Positions 8,672-16,175 of a stretch of DNA of 42,640 nt are shown here, one piece after another. Origin of the DNA: Pseudomonas turukhanskensis (GTDB taxonomy: Bacteria; Pseudomonadota; Gammaproteobacteria; Pseudomonadales; Pseudomonadaceae); NCBI RefSeq assembly GCF_027922365.1, contig NZ_BSFN01000026.1, positions 1-42,640 of the forward strand. The letters run 5' to 3'. Position numbers and translations under genes: made by a program. The notes under the pieces were generated by a model, which saw only the letters and a list, made by a program, of their open reading frames with translations, had not been told where the DNA came from and ran no database searches. How positions within the stretch are numbered: the stretch's first letter is position 1; every line of letters starts with the position of its first letter.

Positions 8672-8737
8672 TCGCGACGTAAAAACGTCGGCTACTTGCC
8701 TAATTCAAGCGCCCGACATAAGCGCTTGAATTTTTTT
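8672..8737 (+). ncRNA. Candidate small RNA (about 65 nt) with its own terminator
   Basis: Between the TATAAT box and the next gene lie two hairpins. The first is CGACGT-AAAA-ACGTCG (8675-8690), a perfect 6-bp stem. The second is a 10-bp stem, ATTCAAGCGC with GCGCTTGAAT (8703-8712 and 8722-8731), ending in seven T, which is a classic intrinsic terminator. The single-stranded linker GCTACTTGCC could be a pairing region. No reading frame fits. It is not the terminator of the PAS transducer gene alone, since that gene ends 260 bases upstream. I do not recognise the family. Confidence 0.45.
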
Positions 8738-8771
8738 AATATTTCCAGAAAACGCAATCAACAAACCGAAC

Positions 8772-8834
8772 GGGGCACGCCCCTTTCCTTCCGGCGCTAA
8801 TACAGTGATGCCAGCAGGCATCCCGGGCGCCGGG
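8772..8834 (+). promoter_or_regulatory. Structured leader upstream of the 73-aa gene
   Basis: Three perfect stems stand in a row. They are GGGG-CACG-CCCC, an outer stem CCGGCGC/GCGCCGG (8791-8797 with 8827-8833), and inside it GATGCC-AGCA-GGCATC (8807-8822). The outer stem ends about 23 bases before the GTG start, so folding could affect translation. It is not a known riboswitch class as far as I can see. Confidence 0.4.
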
Positions 8835-8856
8835 TTCATCAGACTCGAGAAATGAC

Positions 8857-9078
8857 GTGACCAAAGACGAACTGCGCGCCGAACTTGAGCGCCAGGCGCA
8901 GCGCTACAAGGACGTTTACGGCGGGGAAGTTGTAACCTACGCCGCCCAGCCGGAACCGGAGCGCAAACCCTGGCGTAAACGGGCCAACTTACGCGATCAA
9001 GCGTTTGAGCGGGAGTTGGAAAGGATTGAAAAAGAACATCAGGCTCGAGTGGAATCGGCTAACGAGACGGATGTTTAA
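8857..9078 (+). CDS. Small charged protein of unknown function
   Basis: A 73-residue, strongly charged protein (KDELRAELERQAQRYKD..., then RKPWRKR) with no Cys and no membrane segment. It is probably mostly helical: two helices joined by a Pro-rich linker (AQPEPERKPW). The start is GTG, with GAGAAA a few bases upstream. Similar short proteins occur in pseudomonads, but I know no function for them. The structured leader and the candidate small RNA just upstream make it the most regulated-looking small gene in the window. A nucleic-acid or ribosome-associated role would be a guess. Confidence 0.7.
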   Translation: MTKDELRAELERQAQRYKDVYGGEVVTYAAQPEPERKPWRKRANLRDQAFERELERIEKEHQARVESANETDV

Positions 9079-9131
9079 GTAGAAAGAAGTTTGTTGTTCT
9101 TTTAACCGTTATTTCGCGCCTTACGCGCTTG

Positions 9132-9165
9132 GCTTTTGTAGGGTGTGCTTTGCGCACCGTTGCGG
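9132..9165. repeat. Single GTAGGGTGTGC palindromic repeat
   Basis: GGCTTTTGTAGGGTGTGC is followed by GCGCACCGTTGCGG. It is the same unit as at 581, 14532 and 42321, here as a single copy. It lies in the 583-base gene-free spacer downstream of the 73-aa gene. Confidence 0.75.
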
Positions 9166-9210
9166 TTTTTCAGGGGACTGCGTGTTTCTGCTTTACCGCG
9201 TGCGCTGAAC

Positions 9211-9345
9211 GTTTTGTTTCGCGCCTTACGCGCGAGTCACTTTTCTCAATCGTCGGAATGCCGAACCACATAAAATTAACCAAAAGCGCTTGCCCCTACC
9301 TGGGCCCTACGCTTCGCTCCAGGGGCCGGGCTGAAGGGGCGTGCA
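9211..9345 (-). repeat. Dispersed intergenic repeat, copy 1 (module A, reversed)
   Basis: The reverse complement matches the repeat at 38305-38436, including 26 identical bases (9211-9236 against 38411-38436). A second block, with CAGCCCGGCCCCTGGAGCGA, is also shared. No coding function is apparent. Confidence 0.7.
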
Positions 9346-9376
9346 GATCAACATTAAAAGCAGATCAAAAGGACAA

Positions 9377-9603
9377 TCAACGGCCCCTCACCCCAACCCT
9401 CTCCCGCACGCGGGAGAGGGGGTAGCTCTCGTAGGAGCCAGCTTGCTGGCGAACCCTGGAAAAGGTGATTCGCGACCTGCGTTTGCAGGGTTCGCTAGCA
9501 AGCTAGCTCCTACAAGATCAAGCGCGGTGGCTGCCTTACGTCACCCCTCGCCCGCTAGGCCGGCCGGGCAGGCGAGAGGGGCCGGGGGTGAGGGGCTGTT
9601 GAT
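9377..9603. repeat. Nested composite of REP-type palindromes
   Basis: The outer arms are CGGCCCCTCACCCC and GGGGGTGAGGGGC. Inside are a CCCTCTCCCG/CGGGAGAGGG hairpin, then a large inverted pair of classic Pseudomonas REPs (9431-9458 with 9486-9513, core GTAGGAGCCAGCTTGCTGG), then a CCTCGCCCG/GGGCAGGCGAGAGG hairpin. The whole block can fold as one multi-branched cruciform. It separates the 73-aa gene from the convergent HerA-like gene and may act in termination, or as a target of REP-associated transposases and IS elements. Confidence 0.75.
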
Positions 9604-9605
9604 CT

Positions 9606-9650
9606 GGCTTTTGGTCTACCCGCCCCTTGAGCGCAGGCCGAGCGGAGTCG
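9606..9650 (+). repeat. Dispersed intergenic repeat, copy 1 (module B)
   Basis: CCCGCCCCTTGAGCGC and the following CGAGYGGAGTCGT recur at 38199-38243 in the same orientation. It lies just beyond the stop of the HerA-like gene. Confidence 0.65.
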
Positions 9651-9661
9651 TCGTGGAAGGC

Positions 9662-11146
9662 CTACCGCCTCTTTTTCCCCATCAAAGACCCCAACAACCC
9701 CCTCACCAACTCCCGCCCAATCTGATTGGCCGCCTGCCGCGCCGCGCTTTTCAGCGCCTGCCCAGCCACCCCACCCAACAACTCCCCCGCCATATCGGCA
9801 AAACTCCCGCCTGCCTTCGGTGCCACAGGCGGTGCATCCTGCGCTTCACTCGCCGCCGCAGCGCGAGTGGTCAAACGTTCGTAGGCCGACTCCCGGTCCA
9901 CCGCCTTGTCATACCGCCCAGCCTGCGGCGACTGGCGAATCAATGCAGCACGCTCAGCTTCGTTCAACGGCCCGATACGCGATTGCGGTGGCGCAATCGC
10001 CACCCGTTGCACCATGGTCGGCGTGCCCTTCTCTTCCAGGGTGCTCACCAACGCTTCACCAATGCCCAGCTCGGTCAGCACGCTCAAGGTGTCGAAGGCC
10101 GGGTTGCTGCGAAACCCGTCGGCCACCGCTCGCAGTGATTTCTGCTCCTTGGCGGTAAACGCCCGTAACCCGTGTTGAATTCGCAGCCCCAGTTGCGCCA
10201 GCACCGCGTCCGGCAAGTCGCCAGGTGACTGGGTCACGAAATACACGCCCACTCCCTTGGAACGAATCAGCCGCACTACCTGCTCCAGCCGCTCCTGCAG
10301 CGCCTTGGGCGTATCGGCAAACAGCAGGTGCGCTTCGTCGAAGAACAGTGCCAGCAGCGGTTTGTCGGCATCTCCGCGCTCGGGCAGTTGCTCGAACAGT
10401 TCGGCCAACAGCCACAATAAAAACGTCGCGTACACCTTCGGCGCTTCATGCACGAGGCGGCTCGCATCGAGCAGGTGGATGCGCCCACGGCCATCGGCAC
10501 CGGGGTGCAGGATGTCTTCCAGTTGCAGCGCCGGCTCGCCAAACAGGGCATCGGCGCCCTGCTGTTCCAGAACTGCCAGACGCCGCAACACGGCCTGGCT
10601 GGACCCACTGGTGAACAGCGCGCTGTCGGCACCCAGCAGTTCGGGGTGGTCTTTGAGGTGGTTGAGCATGGCCTTGAGGTCTTTGAGGTCCAGCAGCAAC
10701 AGGCCCTCGCGGTCGGCCACTTTGAAGGTGGCGTACAAGGCCGCCTGCTGGCTGTCGGTCAGCTCAAGCAAGTTGCTCAACAGCAGTGGGCCCATTTCAC
10801 TCAGGGTGGTGCGCAGTGGGTGGCCGCTGACGCCCTGCACGTCCCATAGCGTGACCGGATACGCCTGCGGCCTGTGGTTGAGCCACGGCATGCTGGCGAT
10901 ACGTTCGGCCACCTTGCCCTGGGGCGTGCCGGCGGCGCCGATGCCGCACAGGTCGCCCTTGATGTCGGCGGCGAACACGGCCACGCCGGCGTCGCTGAAG
11001 GCTTCCATCAGGTGCTGCAGCGTTACGGTTTTACCGGTGCCGGTGGCGCCGGCAATCAGGCCGTGGCGGTTAGCCAGGCGCAGTGCTTGTGCCACTGGTT
11101 GCCCAGCCGAATCGGCGCCGATGAAAAATTCATTCTGCCCTGGCAT
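9662..11146 (-). CDS. HerA/YjgR-type DUF853 ATPase
   Basis: A 494-residue P-loop ATPase. The Walker A motif is GATGTGKT (residues 33-40), and ALFFDEAHLL supplies the Walker B acidic pair. A FVTQSPGDLPD segment is typical of the DUF853 (E. coli YjgR) group, related to the HerA-FtsK translocase fold. The C-terminal 60 residues are Ala/Gly-rich with a basic end (GKKRR). The cellular role is unknown; DNA translocation is inferred from the fold only. The start is set by GGGAGAG just upstream of the ATG. Upstream in-frame sequence reads into the divergent promoter of the chemoreceptor and is unlikely to be translated. Confidence 0.85.
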   Translation of the reverse strand: MPGQNEFFIGADSAGQPVAQALRLANRHGLIAGATGTGKTVTLQHLMEAFSDAGVAVFAADIKGDLCGIGAAGTPQGKVAERIASMPWLNHRPQAYPVTLWDVQGVSGHPLRTTLSEMGPLLLSNLLELTDSQQAALYATFKVADREGLLLLDLKDLKAMLNHLKDHPELLGADSALFTSGSSQAVLRRLAVLEQQGADALFGEPALQLEDILHPGADGRGRIHLLDASRLVHEAPKVYATFLLWLLAELFEQLPERGDADKPLLALFFDEAHLLFADTPKALQERLEQVVRLIRSKGVGVYFVTQSPGDLPDAVLAQLGLRIQHGLRAFTAKEQKSLRAVADGFRSNPAFDTLSVLTELGIGEALVSTLEEKGTPTMVQRVAIAPPQSRIGPLNEAERAALIRQSPQAGRYDKAVDRESAYERLTTRAAAASEAQDAPPVAPKAGGSFADMAGELLGGVAGQALKSAARQAANQIGRELVRGLLGSLMGKKRR

Positions 11147-11161
11147 TTCACTCTCCCGTTT

Positions 11162-11189
11162 TAAAGCTTTAATGCAGTGTGGCCGACAC
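11162..11189 (+). promoter_or_regulatory. Candidate FliA (sigma-28) promoter of the chemoreceptor gene
   Basis: TAAA, a 16-base spacer and GCCGACAC resemble the flagellar consensus TAAA-N15-GCCGATAA, with one extra spacer base and two -10 mismatches. It lies about 85 bases before the receptor start. FliA control is usual for motility receptors. Confidence 0.4.
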
Positions 11190-11275
11190 AACGAAAGACA
11201 CGGAGCCGAGTCGATCGACACAACGCCTGCTAACCAGCCAAGACTGGTACCAGCGCCCACCGGACGCAAGAAGCC

Positions 11276-13153
11276 ATGACCAATAACCTGAAGTTCAGCC
11301 ACAAGATTCTGCTTGCGGCTTCATTGGTGGTGATCGCAGCCTTCGCGCTATTCACCCTGTACAACGACTACTTACAACGCAACGCCATTAAAGACGACCT
11401 CAACAGTTACCTGCAGGAAATGGGTGAGGTCACGGCGAGCAACATCCAGAATTGGCTGTCGGGGCGAATCGTGCTGGTGGAGAGCACCGCGCAATCGATT
11501 GTCAGCAACAGCCAGGCCGATGCGGTGGCCAAGCTGCTGGAGCAGAAGGCGCAAACCTCGACGTTCGATTTCACCTACCTGGGCAGCGCCGACGGCGCCT
11601 TTATCATGCGCCCCAGCAGCGAGATGCCGGCCGGCTACGACCCGCGCACCCGCCCCTGGTACAAGGACGCCATGGCGGCCGGCACCACCACCCTCACCGA
11701 GCCCTATGTGGATGCGGCCACCGGTGCGCTGATCATTACCATTGCCACGCCGGCCCAGGCTGCGGGCGTGGTGGGCGGTGACCTGAGCCTGACCGCGCTG
11801 GTGAAAATCATCAATTCCCTGGACTTTGGCGGCATGGGCTACGCCTTTCTGGTGAGCGCCGACGGCAAGATTCTGGTGCATCCGAACAAAGACCTGGTGA
11901 TGAAAAACCTCAAGGACCTGTACCCCAACAACACGCCGAGCATCAGCAGCGCCATCAGCGAAAACGAGTTGAACGGTGAAGACCGTATTCTCACCTTCGC
12001 CCCGGTAAACGGCTTGCCATCGGTGAAATGGTACGTGGGTGTGTCGGTGGATAAGGGCAAAGCCTATGCAATGCTCACCAAGTTCCGCGCCTCGGCCGTG
12101 GTGGTGACAGTGATCGCCGTGGTCGGCATTTTGCTGTTGCTTGGAATGCTGATTCGCGTGCTGCTGCAGCCGCTGCATGTGATGGCCAACGCCATGCGCG
12201 ATATTGCGCAGGGTGAAGGCGATTTGACCAAGCGTCTGGCGGTGCAGTCCAACGATGAGTTTGGCGACCTGGCCTCTTCGTTCAACCAGTTTGTGGAACG
12301 TATTCACAGCTCGATTCGCGAGGTGTCCTCGGCCACCGCACAGGTAAACGAGGTGGCCAAACTGGTGGTCAACGCCTCCAACTCGTCGATGGTCAATTCC
12401 GACGAGCAGGCCAACCGCACCAACAGTGTGGCAGCGGCCATTAACGAGCTCGGAGCAGCGGCGCAGGAGATTGCGCGCAATGCGGCCGATGCCTCCATCC
12501 AGGCCTCCGATGCCAAGGTGCTGGCCGAAGACGGGCGGCAGGTGGTGGAAAAAACCATCCTCGCCATGAACGAGCTCTCCAGCAAAATCCGCACCTCGTG
12601 CGGCAACATCGAGACGCTCAATGGCAAGACCGTGGATATCGGCCAGATTCTCGAAGTGATCAAAAGCATTTCCCAGCAGACCAACCTGCTGGCGCTGAAC
12701 GCTGCCATCGAGGCTGCGCGCGCCGGTGAAGCCGGGCGTGGGTTTGCGGTGGTGGCAGACGAGGTGCGCAACCTGGCCCACCGCACCCAGGAGTCGGCGC
12801 AAGAAATTCAGAAGATGATCGAAGAGCTGCAAGTGGGCTCGCGCGAGTCGGTCACCACCATGACCGAGAGCCAGCGCTACAGCGAGGAAAGTGTGGAAAT
12901 CGCCAACCGCGCCGGTGAACGGTTGGGCAGCGTCACCCAGCGCATTGGCGAAATCGACGGGATGAACCAGTCGGTGGCGACCGCGACCGAAGAACAGACC
13001 TCGGTGGTGGAGTCGCTGAATATGGATATCAGCGAGATCAACATGCTCAACCAGGAAGGGGTGGAAAACTTGCAGGCGACGTTGCGCGCGTGTGGGGATC
13101 TGGAGCAGCAGGCGACGCGCTTGAAGCACTTGGTGGATAGCTTCCGCATTTGA
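11276..13153 (+). CDS. PctA/PctB/PctC-type amino-acid chemoreceptor
   Basis: A 625-residue transmembrane MCP. TM1 is at about 11-29, followed by a periplasmic dCache domain (35-265), TM2 (272-297), HAMP and a cytoplasmic signalling domain with the QTNLLALNAAIEAARAGE hairpin. The dCache amino-acid motif is complete: Tyr121, Arg126, Trp128, Tyr129, Tyr144, Asp146 and Asp169. These are the residues that bind the amino-acid alpha-carboxyl and amino groups in P. aeruginosa PctA. There the last Asp is residue 173 (from memory), so a 4-residue deletion lies just before it here. It should mediate taxis to L-amino acids. The Pct paralogues cannot be told apart without alignment. In PAO1, pctB lies close to purU and mvaT, as here. 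Confidence 0.9.
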   Translation: MTNNLKFSHKILLAASLVVIAAFALFTLYNDYLQRNAIKDDLNSYLQEMGEVTASNIQNWLSGRIVLVESTAQSIVSNSQADAVAKLLEQKAQTSTFDFTYLGSADGAFIMRPSSEMPAGYDPRTRPWYKDAMAAGTTTLTEPYVDAATGALIITIATPAQAAGVVGGDLSLTALVKIINSLDFGGMGYAFLVSADGKILVHPNKDLVMKNLKDLYPNNTPSISSAISENELNGEDRILTFAPVNGLPSVKWYVGVSVDKGKAYAMLTKFRASAVVVTVIAVVGILLLLGMLIRVLLQPLHVMANAMRDIAQGEGDLTKRLAVQSNDEFGDLASSFNQFVERIHSSIREVSSATAQVNEVAKLVVNASNSSMVNSDEQANRTNSVAAAINELGAAAQEIARNAADASIQASDAKVLAEDGRQVVEKTILAMNELSSKIRTSCGNIETLNGKTVDIGQILEVIKSISQQTNLLALNAAIEAARAGEAGRGFAVVADEVRNLAHRTQESAQEIQKMIEELQVGSRESVTTMTESQRYSEESVEIANRAGERLGSVTQRIGEIDGMNQSVATATEEQTSVVESLNMDISEINMLNQEGVENLQATLRACGDLEQQATRLKHLVDSFRI

Positions 13154-13160
13154 ATATACG

Positions 13161-13329
13161 GCGTAGGTTGGGTTGAGCGCAGCGAAGCCCAACGATACGC
13201 TGCACCTCACCCCAACACCGTTTCCAGACAGGGCAACCAAGAAACGCCTCGGACGTCTTGTTTGGCTGCGGTGTTGATGCGGACCTTTGCGTATCGTTGG
13301 GCTTCGCCTTTGGCTCAACCCAACCTACG
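13161..13329. repeat. Long inverted repeat of the TAGGTTGGGTTGAGC family
   Basis: The left arm (13161-13200) starts with GCGTAGGTTGGGTTGAGC and ends GCCCAACGATACGC. The right arm (13289-13329) is its near-perfect reverse complement. The 88-base loop contains CCTCACCCC. It fills the gap between the chemoreceptor and the LysR gene and could terminate the former. No reading frame of note was found. Confidence 0.8.
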
Positions 13330-13361
13330 TCGCTTCTCTATTTCGGTTGGAACCGACATCA

Positions 13362-14282
13362 ATGAATCGCAATGAACTGCGCAAGGCCGACATCAACCTG
13401 ATGGTGGTGTTCGAAACCCTGATGCAAGAGCGCAATGTCACCCGCGCGGCGGAAAAGCTGTTCCTCGGCCAACCCACCATCAGCGCCGCACTCAATCGCT
13501 TGCGGGCCATGTTCAACGACCCGCTGTTTATCCGCGTGGGCCGGCGCATGGAGCCTACGGCCCGGGCCGAAGAACTCATTCAGCATTTGTCGCCGGCGTT
13601 GGACGCGATGTCGGTGGCCCTCAGCCTCACCCATGATTTTGACCCTGCCACCAGCACCATGACCTTTCGCATCGGCCTGTCCGATGACGTGGAGTTCGGC
13701 CTGCTGCCGCCGCTGTTGCGCACGTTGCGCCAAGAGGCGCCGAAGGTGGTGTTTGTGGTGCAGCACGTGGACTACTGGCGTATTCCGGACTTGCTCGCCA
13801 GCGGCGAAATTACCGTGGGCATCAGCCAGACCCGTGGCCTGCCGGCCAACGCCAAGCGCAAGTTGCTGCGCCATATCCACCCGCGTCTGCTGCGTGCCGA
13901 TGCCTCGGACAAACCACTGACGCTGGATGAATACTGCGCCCGGCCCCATGTGCTGGTGTCGCACACGGCCAACGTCAGCGGCCTGGTGGATGAGTGGCTT
14001 AACGATGTGGGGCGCAAGCGCCATGTGGTGTTGTCGGTGCCGCAATACAGCGCCCTGCCAGCGCTGCTGGCCGGCACCGATCTGCTCGCCAGCCTGCCGG
14101 ACTATGCCGCCAACGCCATGGCGGCGTCAGGGCAATTGTTTGTGGAGACGATGCCCTTCCCCACGCCGACCCTGGACTTGGCCATGGTGTGGTTGAGCGT
14201 CATGGACACCGACCCGGCCGAGCGTTGGCTGCGCTCGCGGCTGGAGGCGTGCATGAGTGATCGAATGGGGATGGCGTATTAA
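13362..14282 (+). CDS. LysR-family transcriptional regulator
   Basis: A 306-residue protein. The N-terminal winged helix-turn-helix (about 8-66) has the LysR signature (VTRAAEKLFLGQPTISAALNR). An effector-binding domain follows (about 95-300). The opening ADINLMVVFETLMQERNVTRAA is typical of the NodD/LeuO-like branch of LysR proteins. The target and ligand are unknown. Its upstream neighbour is a repeat and its downstream neighbours are on the opposite strand, so it is probably an autonomously regulated single gene. The start at MNRNEL is chosen because it begins 8 residues before the HTH; earlier in-frame codons lie in the inverted repeat. Confidence 0.85.
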   Translation: MNRNELRKADINLMVVFETLMQERNVTRAAEKLFLGQPTISAALNRLRAMFNDPLFIRVGRRMEPTARAEELIQHLSPALDAMSVALSLTHDFDPATSTMTFRIGLSDDVEFGLLPPLLRTLRQEAPKVVFVVQHVDYWRIPDLLASGEITVGISQTRGLPANAKRKLLRHIHPRLLRADASDKPLTLDEYCARPHVLVSHTANVSGLVDEWLNDVGRKRHVVLSVPQYSALPALLAGTDLLASLPDYAANAMAASGQLFVETMPFPTPTLDLAMVWLSVMDTDPAERWLRSRLEACMSDRMGMAY

Positions 14283-14290
14283 GGAAGATG

Positions 14291-14464
14291 TTACGAAGTG
14301 GGTTTTTCCGGCGCCGGGTGCAACTCTTCCCAGAGCTTGGAGGCGTCCTCGAATGCGGTGCCAGTCTCTTCGTCCATCGCCTCGGGGTCGTAGCGGCTCA
14401 GGCAGCCTTCTCCCAGAGTCGGTGGCGGGGTTGATGTAGCGCGGTCCAGTGGGTCATCACTCAT
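14291..14464 (-). CDS. Small acidic protein of unknown function
   Basis: A 57-residue protein, rich in Asp, Glu and Pro, with no membrane segment. The ATG is preceded by GAGG at 8 bases. The stop lies 8 bases from the end of the convergent LysR gene. An in-frame extension upstream runs toward the palindromic repeat and has no ribosome-binding site. I do not recognise a family. Confidence 0.55.
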   Translation of the reverse strand: MSDDPLDRATSTPPPTLGEGCLSRYDPEAMDEETGTAFEDASKLWEELHPAPEKPTS

Positions 14465-14531
14465 TACGCGTACCTCGTTTGCCGGGCGATCCCTGGTGCG
14501 CGGATCGCACCCCACAAGAACAACCGCTGCT

Positions 14532-14559
14532 CCGTAGGGTGTGCTCCGCGCACCAGCGG
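14532..14559. repeat. Intact GTAGGGTGTGC palindromic repeat with CTCCG loop
   Basis: GGTGTG-CTCCG-CGCACC is the uninterrupted form of the site that carries the IS at both window edges. It lies between the 57-aa gene and the end of purU. Confidence 0.8.
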
Positions 14560-14563
14560 CTGA

Positions 14564-15415
14564 TCAGTCGAACACTACCGTCTTGTTGTTGTGCACCAAC
14601 ACACGGTCTTCCAAGTGATAGCGCAAGCCGCGCGCCAACACCATTTTTTCCACGTCTTTGCCCAGGCGTACCAGCTCTTCGATGCTGTCGCGGTGGCTGA
14701 TGCGCACCACGTCTTGCTCGATGATCGGGCCGGCGTCGAGTTCTTCGGTGACGTAGTGCGAGGTGGCACCAATCAGTTTCACGCCGCGCAGCGATGCCTG
14801 GTGATACGGCTTGGCACCAATAAAGGACGGCAGAAAGCTGTGGTGGATGTTGATCACGCGCTGGGCGAATTCCTGGCACAGGTCCGGCGGCAGAATTTGC
14901 ATGTAGCGCGCCAGCACCACCACGTCGGCACCGGCTTCACGCACCAGACGGGTGACTTCGGCAAAGGCCGGCGCTTTGTCCAGCGGGTTCACCGGTACAT
15001 GGTGGAAGGGAATGCCATGCCACTCGACCATGCTGCGCAGGTCGTTGTGGTTGGAAATTACGCAGGGAATGTCGCAGTCCAGTTCATCGCTGTGCCAGCG
15101 GTGCAGCAAGTCGGCCAGGCAATGGGATTCGCGGCTGGCCATCAGCACCACGCGTTTTTTCTGCTCGGAGTCGGTGATGCGCCATTCCATGGAAAACTGC
15201 TTGGCGATAGGCGCGAACGCCTGACGGAAACCGTCGATATCGAATGGCAGAGAGTCGGCACGGATTTCATGGCGCATGAAGAACCAGCCATTGTGGTTAT
15301 CCGAGTGGTGGCTCGCTTCAGTGATCCAACCGTTATAGGTCGCCAGAAAGTTACTGACCTTGGCAACGATACCGACGCCGTCGGGGCAGGCGATTACCAA
15401 GCGAAAAGTGCGCAT
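14564..15415 (-). CDS. purU: Formyltetrahydrofolate deformylase
   Basis: A 283-residue protein. An N-terminal ACT domain (about 5-80) is followed by a formyltransferase-type catalytic domain. Key residues are Asn189 and His191 in INIHHSFLPSF and Asp227 in ELDAGP. It hydrolyses 10-formyl-THF to THF and formate, balancing one-carbon pools and supplying formate for purine synthesis; the ACT domain senses Met/Gly in E. coli. The start is the ATG of MRTFRL; a longer frame lacks a ribosome-binding site and would precede the ACT fold. It is divergent from mvaT, as in PAO1. Confidence 0.93.
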   Translation of the reverse strand: MRTFRLVIACPDGVGIVAKVSNFLATYNGWITEASHHSDNHNGWFFMRHEIRADSLPFDIDGFRQAFAPIAKQFSMEWRITDSEQKKRVVLMASRESHCLADLLHRWHSDELDCDIPCVISNHNDLRSMVEWHGIPFHHVPVNPLDKAPAFAEVTRLVREAGADVVVLARYMQILPPDLCQEFAQRVINIHHSFLPSFIGAKPYHQASLRGVKLIGATSHYVTEELDAGPIIEQDVVRISHRDSIEELVRLGKDVEKMVLARGLRYHLEDRVLVHNNKTVVFD

Positions 15416-15651
15416 GCGGAAACTCCAGAAACTCACAAAGGCCGCCATTCTAGCGACAGCGCGGAAAAACTTCAGCAGCCGCGCTTGGCCGAGTGCCAGC
15501 GACGCCTGGGCAAAGCCTTGCTTAGTGCAGGGGTTTAAATGTCCGACAGGCTTTTAATGGGCAGAGCGAAGTTATTTAATCGCCGCCACGAGCTGTAACA
15601 GAACACGCGCAATAGTGATGAAACTAATTCAGCTAAAACTATTCAAACATG

Positions 15652-15680
15652 TTTACTTGCATAAAGTGCGTGACTATTAT
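15652..15680 (+). promoter_or_regulatory. Sigma-70 promoter of mvaT
   Basis: TTTACT and TATTAT are separated by exactly 17 bases, about 40 bases upstream of the start codon, in an AT-rich stretch of the 307-base purU-mvaT spacer. The AT-richness around it could allow MvaT autoregulation. The rest of the spacer shows no further feature. Confidence 0.6.
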
Positions 15681-15722
15681 TACCAACACTAACCCCAGAC
15701 CACAGATTTCAAGGTGTCGCCC

Positions 15723-16097
15723 ATGTCCCTGATCAATGAATATCGCGCTACAGAAGAAGCCATCAAAGAACTGCAAGAGCGCCTGAAAAACCTCTCGCAA
15801 GATGACAAGCTGAAAAAAGAACTGGAATTCGAAGGCAAACTGCGCACCTTGATGGGCGAATACCAGAAGTCGCTGCGTGACATCGTTGCCATGCTCGACC
15901 CGGAAGCCAAATCGAGCAAAAGCCCGCGCGCTGCTAAAGCCACTGGCACCAAGCGCGCTCGTAAAGTTAAGCAATACAAGAACCCGAACACCGGTGAAGT
16001 CATCGAAACCAAAGGTGGCAACCACAAAACTCTGAAAGAGTGGAAAGCCAAGTGGGGCGCCGCCGCCGTTGAAGGCTGGGCAACTCTGCTGGACTGA
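15723..16097 (+). CDS. mvaT: MvaT, H-NS-like xenogeneic silencer
   Basis: A 124-residue nucleoid protein. An N-terminal coiled-coil oligomerisation region (about 1-60) and a basic linker lead to the C-terminal DNA-binding domain. The AT-pincer residues are Arg80, Gly99 and Asn100 (KGGNHKTLKEWKAKWG), identical in position to P. aeruginosa MvaT. It silences AT-rich acquired DNA and forms filaments. AAGGTG precedes the chosen ATG; an in-frame GTG 9 bases earlier is less likely. The low-GC PI-PLC-like gene in this same window is a natural target candidate. The gene ends in a strong terminator shared with sbcB. Confidence 0.95.
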   Translation: MSLINEYRATEEAIKELQERLKNLSQDDKLKKELEFEGKLRTLMGEYQKSLRDIVAMLDPEAKSSKSPRAAKATGTKRARKVKQYKNPNTGEVIETKGGNHKTLKEWKAKWGAAAVEGWATLLD

Positions 16098-16119
16098 TCA
16101 CTAGGTCCGCTTTCGCTGC

Positions 16120-16155
16120 AATAAAAAACGCCGGTTTTTACCGGCGTTTTTTATT
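16120..16155. terminator. Bidirectional terminator between mvaT and sbcB
   Basis: A perfect stem AAAAAACGCCGG/CCGGCGTTTTTT surrounds a short TTTTTA loop, flanked on both strands by T-runs. It serves the two convergent genes. Confidence 0.9.
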
Positions 16156-16175
16156 GCCTGAGTTTTCACCCGCGA

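Noticed and set aside
9377..9603. CRISPR-like array in the repeat-rich spacer
   Set aside because: The units are different inverted palindromes, not direct repeats with even spacers, and no cas gene is near.
11372..13318. Long open frames antisense to the chemoreceptor genes and to other high-GC genes (for example 1031-1864 and 17777-18772)
   Set aside because: They mirror well-supported genes, have His/Gln/Gly-skewed composition typical of antisense frames in high-GC DNA, and lack start signals.
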